A stretch of DNA of 33,714 nucleotides from Cereibacter johrii (lineage in GTDB: Bacteria; Pseudomonadota; Alphaproteobacteria; Rhodobacterales; Rhodobacteraceae). The notes under the pieces were generated by a model. It did no database searches. It was given only the letters and a program-made list of their open reading frames with translations, and had not been told where the DNA came from. The stretch covers positions 1 to 33,714 of the forward strand of contig NZ_MABH01000072.1 in assembly GCF_001720585.1 (NCBI RefSeq), written 5' to 3'. The translations under genes were made by a program, and so were the position numbers. The number at the start of each line of letters is the position of its first letter. The stretch's first letter is position 1. Positions 24,153-31,973 of the stretch are shown in pieces.

Positions 24153-25663
24153 GCGGGCAGCATCTCTTCGATCCCCCGCAGGGGTCGCTGCGCACCACCG
24201 TCGGCCGCGGTGCCGCGGCCATTGCCGCGTCGCAGGCGGTCATGGTGGCCACGCAGATGGGATCGGTGGTCATCCTGTCGCGGCTGCTCGCGCCCGAGGA
24301 ATTCGGCCTCGTGGCCATGTGCGCGCCGGTGCTGGCGCTGATCGGGATGCTTCAGGATTTCGGCCTCGTGCAGGCCACGGTGCAGAAGCCCGACCTCAAG
24401 CACGAGGAGGTGAACTTCCTCTTCTGGGTCAATGTGGCCCTCTCGGCCGCGCTGGCGCTGCTTCTGCTGCTGATCTCGCCGCTCGTGGCCCTCTTCTACC
24501 AGGAGCCGCGGATCGGGCCGCTGATCGCCGCCATGGCGTTGATCGTGGCCGCGAACGGGCTGGGCGCGCAGCATGCGGCGCTCCTGAACCGGCGGATGGA
24601 ATATGGCCGCATCGCCATCATCGGCGTGGTGGGCGCGGTGGCGGGGCTCGGCACTGCGACGGCCTGGGCGCTGGTCCAGCCGAGCTACTGGGCGCTGTTC
24701 GGCGGCCAGCTTGCCGGGACGCTGCTGCCCACCGGCCTCATGTGGCTCGCCTCGCGCTGGCGGCCGGGCCGTCCGGGCGGAGCCGAGGGCGGCCGCGCGC
24801 TCATCGGCTTCGGCGCGGGCATCACGGGCTTCAACTTCGCCAACTTCTTCGCCCGCAACCTCGACAATGTGCTGATCGGCCGGGTCTGGGGCGGGGCGCA
24901 GCTCGGCCTCTACGACCGCGCCTACAAGCTGTTGCTGATGCCGCTGAACCAGGTGGCGAACCCGCTCTCGAAGGTGATGATCCCGGCGCTGTCGCGGATG
25001 CTGGAGGAGCCCGACCGCTACCGGAGCGCCTATCTGCGCGTGCTCACCCTGTCGCTCCTCCTCGTCCTGCCGGGCGTGGCGGCGGCGACGGCGATGGCGG
25101 ACCTGCTGATCCCCTTCGCGCTCGGCGAGCACTGGGCGGGCAGCGCGCCGATCTTCATGGCGCTCGGCTTCGCGGGGCTCCTGCAACCCCTGAACAACCC
25201 GGCCGGATGGCTTTTCATCAGCCAGGGCCGCTCGACCGAATTCATGTACTGGGGCTTCGCCACGGCACTCTTCGCGGTGGTGGCCTTCGTGCTGGGCCTT
25301 CCCTACGGGGCGCTCGGCGTGGCCATCGCCTATGCGATCAGCGAATATCTCAAGACGCCAGTGCTCTGGCTCTATATCGGGCGGCGCGGCGCGGTGCGGG
25401 CCCGCGACGTGGCCCTTGCCTGCGGGCCCCTCGTGCTTGCGGGCCACGCAGCGCTCGGCGTGGTGTGGCTCGCGCGTCCCTGGCTCGCCGAGGCCCGGGT
25501 GGCGGCGCTGCTCGAGGGGGCGCTGCTTGCCTATGTGGTGACCGTCATGCTCATCGCCCCCTTCCCGCAGGGCCGCGCCGTGCTGGCCGAGGCCGGATCG
25601 CTTCTCCGCGGGGCCCTCTCGAAGCTCCGCTCCCGCACCATCCGCCGCGCGACGTCCGGCTGA
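24149..25663 (+). CDS. MOP-family polysaccharide flippase (Wzx-like/lipopolysaccharide exporter)
   Basis: A membrane protein of about 504 residues of the MOP flippase superfamily (polysaccharide transporter type), expected to flip lipid-linked sugar units across the inner membrane. About 12-14 hydrophobic segments are present. Typical features are VATQMGSVVILSRLLAPEEFGLVAM (N-terminal helix with the family's 'LxPxxFG' turn), FGLVQATVQKPDLKHEEVNF, FARNLDNVLIGRVWGGAQLGLYDRAYKLLLMPLNQV and PLSKVMIPALSRM. The start is uncertain: GTG 24149 is chosen because it directly precedes the conserved N-terminus and overlaps a leader frame; TTG 24005 would add about 48 residues of unlikely sequence. It is followed 11 bases later by a PRTase/HAD-like gene. 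Confidence 0.88.
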   Translation: MSGQHLFDPPQGSLRTTVGRGAAAIAASQAVMVATQMGSVVILSRLLAPEEFGLVAMCAPVLALIGMLQDFGLVQATVQKPDLKHEEVNFLFWVNVALSAALALLLLLISPLVALFYQEPRIGPLIAAMALIVAANGLGAQHAALLNRRMEYGRIAIIGVVGAVAGLGTATAWALVQPSYWALFGGQLAGTLLPTGLMWLASRWRPGRPGGAEGGRALIGFGAGITGFNFANFFARNLDNVLIGRVWGGAQLGLYDRAYKLLLMPLNQVANPLSKVMIPALSRMLEEPDRYRSAYLRVLTLSLLLVLPGVAAATAMADLLIPFALGEHWAGSAPIFMALGFAGLLQPLNNPAGWLFISQGRSTEFMYWGFATALFAVVAFVLGLPYGALGVAIAYAISEYLKTPVLWLYIGRRGAVRARDVALACGPLVLAGHAALGVVWLARPWLAEARVAALLEGALLAYVVTVMLIAPFPQGRAVLAEAGSLLRGALSKLRSRTIRRATSG

Positions 25664-25674
25664 CGAGGACAGAC

Positions 25675-26628
25675 ATGCATTACCGTTCGATCACCGATCT
25701 GGCCGATCTTCTGCAACACAGCCTGCACCGCATCCCGCGCGAGACCGATCTGGTCGTGGGGCTGCCGGGCGGCGGCGTTCTGGCGGCCAACATCCTGTGC
25801 CTGCTGGCCAACGTGCCGATGTCGGATCTGGAGAGCATCCTCGCCGGGCGCAGCTTCTCGGTCGGGCGCACCAAGCTCGAGGGCGGCCCGGCGCCTCAGC
25901 CGCAGCATGTGGTGGCGGTGGCCGACACGGCGGAGGGCGTGGCCGAGGCCCGCGCGCGCCTTCAGGCGGCCGGGATCGCGGCCACGCTCGTCGTGGTCTA
26001 CGGCGACGGCGCCGAGGTGCCGGGGGCGGATCTCGTGCTCGAGCCCCTGCCCGAGCCGCGGATCTTCCAGTGGAGCTTCATGCAGCATCCGATGCTCGAA
26101 CGCGCCTGCGTGGATATCGACGGCGTCCTCTGCCTCGATCCGACCCATGCCGAGAACGACGACGGCGCGGCCTATCTGGAGTTTCTGACGGCCGCCCGGC
26201 CGCTCTATCGCCCGGTCCGGCGGATCGGAACGCTGGTCACCAGCCGGCTCGAGAAATACCGCGCCGAGACCGAGGGCTGGCTCGCCGCCCAGGGCATCGC
26301 CTACGGCCGGCTGGTGATGCTCGACCTGCCGAGCCAGGCCGAGCGCATCCGGCTCGGGGCGCATGGCAGCTTCAAGGCCGAGACCTACCGCCAGTCCGAC
26401 GCGCCGCTCTTCATCGAGAGCGAGAACCGGCAGGCGCGCCGCATCGCGGAGCTGTCGGGCAAGCCCGTGCTCTGCCTCGAGACCCACAGCCTCGTGACCC
26501 GCGAGACGCTGGCGCGCGCCCCCGCCGCGGCGCCCGCGCCGTCCGCGTTGGGCACCGCGAAGTCGATCGCGCGCGGCCTTCTCGGCCCGGCGCGGGTGGC
26601 GGCTCTCAAGCGGCGGTTCGCACGATGA
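25675..26628 (+). CDS. Two-domain PRTase-like/HAD-like protein, copy A
   Basis: A 317-residue protein paralogous over its whole length to the one at 28408-29358. The N-terminal 130 residues have a phosphoribosyltransferase-like layout (DLVVGLPGGGVLAANIL), but the PRPP loop seen in copy B is degraded to VADTAEG here (83-88). The C-terminal half looks like a HAD-type hydrolase: DIDGVLC at 147-153 (nucleophile Asp147 and Asp149), VTSR at 188-191, Lys234 and FIESENRQA at 246-254. AENDDGAAYLEFL sits where a cap could be. ATG 25675 has GAGGA 5 bases upstream. It lies between a flippase and a glycosyltransferase, pointing to making or modifying surface glycans. Substrate unknown; the PRTase half is probably inactive. 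Confidence 0.75.
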   Translation: MHYRSITDLADLLQHSLHRIPRETDLVVGLPGGGVLAANILCLLANVPMSDLESILAGRSFSVGRTKLEGGPAPQPQHVVAVADTAEGVAEARARLQAAGIAATLVVVYGDGAEVPGADLVLEPLPEPRIFQWSFMQHPMLERACVDIDGVLCLDPTHAENDDGAAYLEFLTAARPLYRPVRRIGTLVTSRLEKYRAETEGWLAAQGIAYGRLVMLDLPSQAERIRLGAHGSFKAETYRQSDAPLFIESENRQARRIAELSGKPVLCLETHSLVTRETLARAPAAAPAPSALGTAKSIARGLLGPARVAALKRRFAR

Positions 26629-26731
26629 TGAACAATGCGCCGCTCTGCAGCATGAACCGGAGAAGATCTTGCAGCCGCCTGCCGGTCAGGGCCGGGCGGT
26701 TTGCATCTTTGTGAGAATCTGCGGCCAGAGG

Positions 26732-26760
26732 TTGGACCGCGGAAAAAAGTAACCTAAGGT
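26732..26760 (+). promoter_or_regulatory. Candidate promoter upstream of the glycosyltransferase gene
   Basis: TTGGAC (26732-26737) and TAAGGT (26755-26760) are separated by 17 bases that include an A-rich GGAAAAAAGTAACC stretch, rare in this DNA. The 270-base gap between copy A and the glycosyltransferase suggests a separate transcript. A 7-base inverted repeat TTGATCC/GGATCAA (26761-26767 and 26822-26828) follows. Matches to consensus are moderate, and no start site is known. Confidence 0.35.
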
Positions 26761-26898
26761 TGATCCTGTCACGAGGAGTTCGGGTGTTAGTTTCGGTGGC
26801 CAAGGCGGTCACTGACCTGATGGATCAATAGTCTGACCGGGGGATCCTGCGATCTCCTCACCTCCGACCGTCAACAGGAAGCACGGGAAAACAGAACG

Positions 26899-28230
26899 TT
26901 GTCACAGAACATTCGTCAAACGGCCAAAGGCCGTGCCGGCGGAGCTTCCGCCTCCCTCCCCCGGGCCGAGGCTCCGCGACCGTCCTGGCTGGAACAGCTG
27001 CGATCGACGGAACTCAACCGGCAGTTGCCCTTCGGCGGCATCGGTCGCGCCCTTGAACGCGCTACATCCGAGAAATCCGTGCCGCAGACGGCCTCGCGGC
27101 CGCTCCGCATTCTTTTCACTCTGGGCGACCCCTACCTGCCGCAGCGCAGCGGCGGCGCCCAGTCGAGCACCGACCAGCTGGCCGCCGCGCTCCGCGCCCA
27201 AGGCCATGACGTGGCGGTGCTCGCGGGTCTCGAGGGCGGCGGCTGGACCGAGCTGCGCTCGCGGATGCAGCGCCGCCTCCTGCGCCGCGACTATGCCCGG
27301 AACCGCATGGGCGGCTACTGCGTGTTCCGCACCTGGAACCCGATCGACGCCTCCGAGGTGGTCCGCCGCTTCCGGCCCGACGTGGCCGTGGTGCAGAACG
27401 ACAATACGCAGCGCGCCGTGCCGCTGGCGCGCTCGCTCGAGGCGGCCGGCGTGCCGGTCGTCTTCTACTTCCGGAACGTCGAACTCGAGGATCTCGGCGG
27501 GACCCCCGCGAGCCTGCACGGCGCGCGCTTCGTGGCCAACTCGGAATTCACCGCCCGCACCTACGGCAAGGTCTTCGGCATCCGCTCGACCGTGATCCCG
27601 CCCTTGGTCGAGCCCGAGCTCTACCGCACCGAGACCACGCGCGAGAATGTCACCTTCATCAACCCGGTGGCGGTGAAGGGGCTCGAGACGGCGCTCGGCG
27701 TGGCGGAGCTTTGCCCCGACATCCCCTTCGTCTTCGTCGAAAGCTGGCCGCTCAGCGCCGAGCGCAAGCAGGAGCTGGAAGAGCGCATCGCCGCGCTGCC
27801 GAACGTCACCCTGCGGATGCGGACGAGCGACATGAAATCGGTCTATGGCAAGGCCAAGATCCTGCTCGCTCCGAGCGTCTGGCAGGAGGCCTGGGGAAGG
27901 GTCGCGACCGAGGCGCATTTCTGCGGCATTCCGGTGATCGGGTCGAACCAGGGCGGCCTGCCCGAGGCCATCGGGATCGGGGGCCATGTGCTGCCGGTGG
28001 ATGCGCCGGCGGCCGACTGGGCGGCCGAGGTGCGCCGTCTGTGGGACGATCCGAAGGCCTACGAGGCGGCCTCGGCGGCGGCCTATGCCCATGCGCGGCG
28101 GCCCGAGATCTCGGGCGACCACCAGCTTCGCACCTTCCTCTCGGTGCTGCGCGGCGCCTGCGGCGACGTCACCCGCCGCGCCGGGACAGTGGCGGCCCGT
28201 GCCATGACCGTGGCGCTGCCGCTGATCTGA
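26899..28230 (+). CDS. GT4-type glycosyltransferase
   Basis: A 443-residue GT-B glycosyltransferase, probably family GT4, cytoplasmic or peripheral to the inner membrane. After a 60-residue leader, the N-terminal Rossmann domain starts at RPLRILFTLGDPYLPQRSGGAQSSTDQLAAALRAQGHDV (about 67-105; GGAQ is the acceptor-side glycine motif). The donor-side domain has FINPVAVKGLETAL, KAKILLAPSVWQEAWGRVATEA and CGIPVIGSNQGGLPEAIGIGG, containing the E-x7-E type nucleotide-sugar motif. The start is uncertain: TTG 26899 has a poor ribosome site, and GTG 27079 would remove the leader and begin MPQTASRPLRILF. It is flanked by two PRTase/HAD paralogues and a flippase, so it probably builds a surface polysaccharide. 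Sugar unknown. Confidence 0.88.
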   Translation: MSQNIRQTAKGRAGGASASLPRAEAPRPSWLEQLRSTELNRQLPFGGIGRALERATSEKSVPQTASRPLRILFTLGDPYLPQRSGGAQSSTDQLAAALRAQGHDVAVLAGLEGGGWTELRSRMQRRLLRRDYARNRMGGYCVFRTWNPIDASEVVRRFRPDVAVVQNDNTQRAVPLARSLEAAGVPVVFYFRNVELEDLGGTPASLHGARFVANSEFTARTYGKVFGIRSTVIPPLVEPELYRTETTRENVTFINPVAVKGLETALGVAELCPDIPFVFVESWPLSAERKQELEERIAALPNVTLRMRTSDMKSVYGKAKILLAPSVWQEAWGRVATEAHFCGIPVIGSNQGGLPEAIGIGGHVLPVDAPAADWAAEVRRLWDDPKAYEAASAAAYAHARRPEISGDHQLRTFLSVLRGACGDVTRRAGTVAARAMTVALPLI

Positions 28231-28287
28231 CACGCGCAGGGCGGGCGGATTGGTCCCGTCAGCCCGCACCGTTCCTGCGATGAGAGG

Positions 28288-28305
28288 GGCGCGGACGTCC
28301 GCGCC
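28288..28305. terminator. Perfect palindrome between convergent glycosyltransferase and PRTase/HAD genes
   Basis: GGCGCGGACGTCCGCGCC is an 18-base perfect palindrome, 57 bases after the glycosyltransferase stop in a 177-base convergent gap. It can form a stable hairpin from either strand and so may end both transcripts. It lacks a T-tract. A second GC-rich pairing (CCCGC/GCGGG, near 28367-28380) lies closer to the other gene. Confidence 0.45.
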
Positions 28306-28407
28306 TCGACGGGCAGATCGGCCCTCCCCCTCCTTGCCGCTGCGCCCCCCGGCATGGAGGCGACCGCCCGCGCGGCGGGCCGTGGGCGCCCCGCCTTAGC
28401 CCGGCCC

Positions 28408-29358
28408 TCAGCCTCCGCGCAGGCGCTGGCTCAGGGCAGAGAACCGCTGCGGCCCCAGCACCGACCAGGCCGCCTGCCGCACCAGATGACGCGCGGCGCT
28501 GCGGCTGCGCAGGCGCGGGATCTGGGCGGCGATATGGCCCAGATCGGGCTGATAGAGCCGCTGCTCGGGCAGGCACAGCACCGGCCGCCCGGAGAGGCGC
28601 ATGATCTGGGCGGCCTGCCGCGGCTCGCTCTCGATGAAGAGAAGCGCGTCGCTCTCGCGGTAGACCGAGGCCTTGAAGCTGCCGTGGGCGCCCCGGCGCA
28701 TCCGCTCTTCGCGGCTCGGCAGATCCAGCATGGCCAGCCGGTCGAAGGCGATGCCCTGCGCGGCCAGCCAGGCTTCCGTCTGGGGGCGGTATTTCTCGAG
28801 ACGGCTGGTGACGAGCATCCCGATCCGCTGGCGCGTGCGGTTGAGCGGACGCGCGTTCAGCAGGAACTCGAGATAGGCCGGGCCGTCGTCATTCTCGGCC
28901 TCGGTCGGATCGTGGCAGAGGATGCCGTCGATATCCACGCAGCAGCGGGCGAGGAACTTGTGGTGCATCGCGTTCCACTGGAACATGCGCGGCTGCGGCA
29001 CCGCCTCGAAGATCAGGTCGGCCTCGGGATGCTCGGGCAGAAGCCCGTAGACGGCGGCATAGAGCACCCCCTCGCCCCGATGCGCCGCAGCCACCCGGTC
29101 GCGCGCCTCCTGCATGGCGATGCCGGAGCTCAGGCTGTCCTCGAGCACGAGGACGCGCCGCTCGGCGCCCTCTGCGGGCGTGCGCTTCTCGAGGAAATCG
29201 TCGAGCGCCACCACCGGCAGCCCCGTGGCCGCGCCCAGCATCTGCGCGGCCAGAAGCCCGCTCCGCGGGACGCCCACCACGAGATCGAGATCCCGCGGCA
29301 GCCGATGCAGGGACGCGAGGATCGTGCGGTTCATGTCGGCAATCGAGCGGTAGTTCAT
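28408..29358 (-). CDS. Two-domain PRTase-like/HAD-like protein, copy B
   Basis: A 316-residue paralogue of the protein at 25675-26628. Here the phosphoribosyltransferase-like half keeps its motifs: DLVVGVPRSGLLAAQML (PRSG at 31-34) and RVLVLEDSLSSGIAM (EDSLSSG at 73-79), the place of the PRPP-binding loop. The HAD-like half has DIDGILC at 142-148, VTSR at 183-186, a lysine in GSFKASVY and FIESEPRQA. TEAENDDGPAYLEFLLNARPL is shared nearly unchanged with copy A. ATG 29358 starts MNYRSIADMN, like MHYRSITDLA in copy A. It is downstream of, and perhaps co-transcribed with, the acyltransferase gene. The combination suggests a bifunctional nucleotide- or sugar-phosphate enzyme; the reaction is unknown. 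Confidence 0.78.
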   Translation of the reverse strand: MNYRSIADMNRTILASLHRLPRDLDLVVGVPRSGLLAAQMLGAATGLPVVALDDFLEKRTPAEGAERRVLVLEDSLSSGIAMQEARDRVAAAHRGEGVLYAAVYGLLPEHPEADLIFEAVPQPRMFQWNAMHHKFLARCCVDIDGILCHDPTEAENDDGPAYLEFLLNARPLNRTRQRIGMLVTSRLEKYRPQTEAWLAAQGIAFDRLAMLDLPSREERMRRGAHGSFKASVYRESDALLFIESEPRQAAQIMRLSGRPVLCLPEQRLYQPDLGHIAAQIPRLRSRSAARHLVRQAAWSVLGPQRFSALSQRLRGG

Positions 29359-29454
29359 GCGGGTCTCCGGATCATGGCCTCAGGCCAGAGGTGGGGCGCG
29401 GCTGCGGCCTGTCGAGGGCGGATGCGCCGACCATGGGAAGGCGCCGCAGCCCGG

Positions 29455-30609
29455 TCAAGCGCTGCCGGGCGTTCCGGGTCGGTCGGGCGAGAGCCTGCCG
29501 CGCAGGGCGGCGATCCGGCGGAGGAGAGGCTCGTCCACGAGCCAGGTGAAGGCGATGGCGAGCGCCAGCGTGAGCGCGGCGAAGAACGAGGCCACCAGCG
29601 CCTCGGGTGCCCCGCGGAGCATGGCCCAGCACACGACCGTGTAGAGGATCGGCACATGGACGAGGTAGAGGCCGAAGGAGATCCGGCCGAGGAAGAGCGG
29701 CAGCCGCGTGGCGAAGATCCGCGCCAGCGCAGGCAGGGTAAGGACCGCATAGAGCAGGAGCGCCGCCGCGAGGACGGGCACGAGGCCGCGCGGCTCGCCC
29801 ACCTCCCAGCCCTCCGGCACGTCCGGCAGATGCAGCCGGTCGTGCGCGCCCTCGCCGGGCGATCCCAGCAGCACCGCCGCCACCAGCGCCGTGGCGGGCA
29901 GCGCGAGCCCCGGCAGCGGCCGCAGATGGCCCCGTCGATGGGCCTCGTAGAGGCCGGCGCCGAGGACGAAGCCCAGGTAGGGGTCGGGCAGCCAGCCCAG
30001 CACGGCGAGGCCGGCGGCCCCCAGCGCCAGAAGACGCGCCCGGCCCTCGGCCAGGAAATAGAGAAGGAAGATCCCGGCCGAGCCCAGAAGCTCGAACTTC
30101 ATGGTCCAGAGCACATTGTTGAACCGCGAATAGCCGCGGATGAAATTGCCCGCCATCCCGTCGGCCACGGCGAGCCAGAGCGGCTTCAGCGGCTCCTGAT
30201 AGGTCAGGGCCAGCCAGCGCGACGGCTGGACGAGCGTGCTCTGCAGCCGGGTCGCCGCGTCGGGGAACAGCGAGAGCCAGACCCAGGCGACGAGGCAGCT
30301 TACCGTCACCGGCAGCGCGAGGCGCAGGTACCTTGTCACGAGGTTGGTCAGCAGCACCGACCGGCGCCGCTCGGCCGCGGCCGCCATGACGAAGCCCGAC
30401 AGGACGAAGAAGACCGCGACGGCGAAGCGGCCGTTCCAGAGAAGATGCAGCGGCGTGTCGGCGAAGCCGGTGAGCGTCTGGCCCATCGATGGCGTCAGAT
30501 GCGGGTGGAGCAGGCACAGATAGTGATAGAGCACGACAATGGCGGCGGCGATGCCGCGCAGCCCGTCGAAGGCCGCAATGCGCGGGGAAGGTGGGGGCGC
30601 CAAGGACAT
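29455..30609 (-). CDS. Acyltransferase-3 family membrane protein
   Basis: A 384-residue inner-membrane acyltransferase (Acyl_transf_3, as in OafA and NodX) that typically transfers acetyl groups to extracellular or lipid-linked sugars. The family hallmarks are RIAAFDGLRGIAAAIVVLYHY at 10-30, with the essential Arg and His, and GRFAVAVFFVLSGFVMA at about 60-76. About ten hydrophobic segments follow, and LGRISFGLYLVHVPILY near residue 316 is the conserved C-terminal helix. ATG 30609 lacks a strong ribosome site (GGAA is 14 bases away). It lies 96 bases upstream of copy B of the PRTase/HAD protein on the same strand and likely belongs to the same surface-polysaccharide locus. The acyl donor and acceptor are unknown. 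Confidence 0.9.
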   Translation of the reverse strand: MSLAPPPSPRIAAFDGLRGIAAAIVVLYHYLCLLHPHLTPSMGQTLTGFADTPLHLLWNGRFAVAVFFVLSGFVMAAAAERRRSVLLTNLVTRYLRLALPVTVSCLVAWVWLSLFPDAATRLQSTLVQPSRWLALTYQEPLKPLWLAVADGMAGNFIRGYSRFNNVLWTMKFELLGSAGIFLLYFLAEGRARLLALGAAGLAVLGWLPDPYLGFVLGAGLYEAHRRGHLRPLPGLALPATALVAAVLLGSPGEGAHDRLHLPDVPEGWEVGEPRGLVPVLAAALLLYAVLTLPALARIFATRLPLFLGRISFGLYLVHVPILYTVVCWAMLRGAPEALVASFFAALTLALAIAFTWLVDEPLLRRIAALRGRLSPDRPGTPGSA

Positions 30610-30700
30610 GAGGGGTCATTTCCGTCTGAACGTAAGAAGGAATCCCGCCGGGAACGGGGCTTTGACCGCGAACCTAGGCCCTATCCGCCGGAGGTACCAC

Positions 30701-30817
30701 ATGCAGGCCAGGGTTGTGCACGATCTCGCTCAGCGGGTGGCGGGATTTGGCCGGCCTCCTCGGCGCAGCCGCGCCCCGGGCGGGAACCTTCAGATCTCCG
30801 GCACGGCATCGGCCTGA
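30701..30817 (+). CDS. Possible small protein, 38 residues
   Basis: ATG 30701 is preceded by CCGGAGG with 7 bases of spacing, the best ribosome site in this gap, and TTGACC lies at 30662-30667. The frame encodes MQARVVHDLAQRVAGFGRPP, then a basic, Gly/Pro-rich tail ending GTASA, and stops at 30817 inside the antisense 3' end of the kinase gene. I recognise no family. The N-terminal part could form a short amphipathic helix. The strong ribosome site is the main evidence; the GC-rich composition makes chance frames common. Confidence 0.3.
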   Translation: MQARVVHDLAQRVAGFGRPPRRSRAPGGNLQISGTASA

Positions 30818-31866
30818 GGGCCGCGCGGCAAGGCCGCGGGGAAGCTCAGGTCCGACAGGGTGCCGCCGCCCGGGCGCGCGCGGATGGTAAGCTCGCCTCC
30901 GATCTGCTCGGCGAACTGCCGCGCGATCGACAGGCCGAGGCTCGTCGTCTCGGCCACCGAGAAACCGGGCGGCAGGCCCGCCCCGTCATCCTCGATCACG
31001 AGCCGCGCGCGGCCCTGGGCCTCGGCCACCGACAGGCGGATCAGGATGGTCCCGGAGGCGCCGCCCGCAAAGCCGTGCTCGCAGGCATTCATCAGCAGCT
31101 CGCTCGTCACGAGCCCCAGCGGCATCGCCTGATCGGGCTCGGAGCGGAAGGAGTCGATCTCGAACCGGCAGGAGATGCGTTGCGTCGCATCCATGGCCGC
31201 GACCGTGTCGCTGGCGAGGCCGCGGATATAGTCGCCCATGTCGACGAACTGCCGCGAGGGATCGTGCAGCCGCCGTTGCAGGCGCGCCACGACCTCGAGG
31301 CGGGCCCGTGCGTCCGCCACCGCGGCCCGCGCCTTCGGATCGCCGAGCCGTCTCTCCTGTAGCCGCAGGAGCGAACCCAGCGTCGCGATATTGTTCGAGA
31401 CCCGGTGCTGAAGCTCGTGAAACATGAGCGAGCGGGCATGGGCCAGCGCCGAGCTGCGGGCCTCGGCCTCCACCATCCGGTGCAGGGCTGCGGTCATCAG
31501 ATGGACGAGCAGGATGTCCGTCACCGCGATGAAGGCGAAGAAGAACATCGCGAACAGCGCAGGGTTGGTGGCCGAGAGCGAGCCCACCGGATGGATGAAC
31601 CAGTACCAGGCGATGAAGCCGGTCGCGACCGCCACCGCCGATCCGGCCACCGCCCCCGCGAAGAAGGCCGTCAGGATGATGGCCGGGAAGAAGGTGAGGA
31701 AGGGAAAGCCGGGCGGCAGCACCTCGTCGACCGCGAAGCGCAGGAGGGTCGAGGACAGGACGGCGCAGAGAGCGAACAGGCCCTTGAACAGGGCCGAGCG
31801 GTCCGTCGCCCAGCGCAGGACGAACCGGCTCAGCCGGTCCGGCGGTTTCGCAGTGAGCAGTTCCAA
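30790..31866 (-). CDS. DUF4118-type sensor histidine kinase (HisKA_2/HWE-like), orphan
   Basis: A histidine kinase of about 358 residues. The N-terminal 130 residues carry four hydrophobic segments of the KdpD/DUF4118 type (LPPGFPFLTFFPAIILTAFFAG, VATGFIAWYWFIHPVGSLS). The dimerisation box FHELQHRVSNNIATLGSLL at about 149-167 is HisKA_2-like, with His154 as the likely phospho-acceptor; the family's usual Lys after HRV is Ser157. The ATPase domain has SELLMNACEHGF (N box), EDDGAGLPPG (G1) and LGLSIARQFAEQIGGEL (G2). There is no response regulator beside it. TTG 31866 is chosen because AAGGGA lies 6 bases upstream; TTG 31920 would add 18 residues. The related phyllosphere/general-stress kinases signal to a PhyR-type regulator; that link is inference. 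Confidence 0.87.
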   Translation of the reverse strand: MELLTAKPPDRLSRFVLRWATDRSALFKGLFALCAVLSSTLLRFAVDEVLPPGFPFLTFFPAIILTAFFAGAVAGSAVAVATGFIAWYWFIHPVGSLSATNPALFAMFFFAFIAVTDILLVHLMTAALHRMVEAEARSSALAHARSLMFHELQHRVSNNIATLGSLLRLQERRLGDPKARAAVADARARLEVVARLQRRLHDPSRQFVDMGDYIRGLASDTVAAMDATQRISCRFEIDSFRSEPDQAMPLGLVTSELLMNACEHGFAGGASGTILIRLSVAEAQGRARLVIEDDGAGLPPGFSVAETTSLGLSIARQFAEQIGGELTIRARPGGGTLSDLSFPAALPRGPQADAVPEI

Positions 31867-31973
31867 CCTTCGTCCCTTCGCTGAACGCGGCGAAGCTACA
31901 GCAAGCGGCAGCCGATGCAACCCGAGCCGACCCGACGTTCCCCCTCGGAGCGGTCACGTTGGTGGCAAACCGC

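Noticed and set aside
26606-26812. A 68-codon frame on the - strand in the gap before the glycosyltransferase
   Set aside because: It has no ribosome site and overlaps the coding end of copy A in antisense.
28354-31362. A 1002-codon open frame on the + strand across several genes
   Set aside because: It is opposite copy B, the acyltransferase and the kinase, all with strong family motifs; the product has shadow-like composition.
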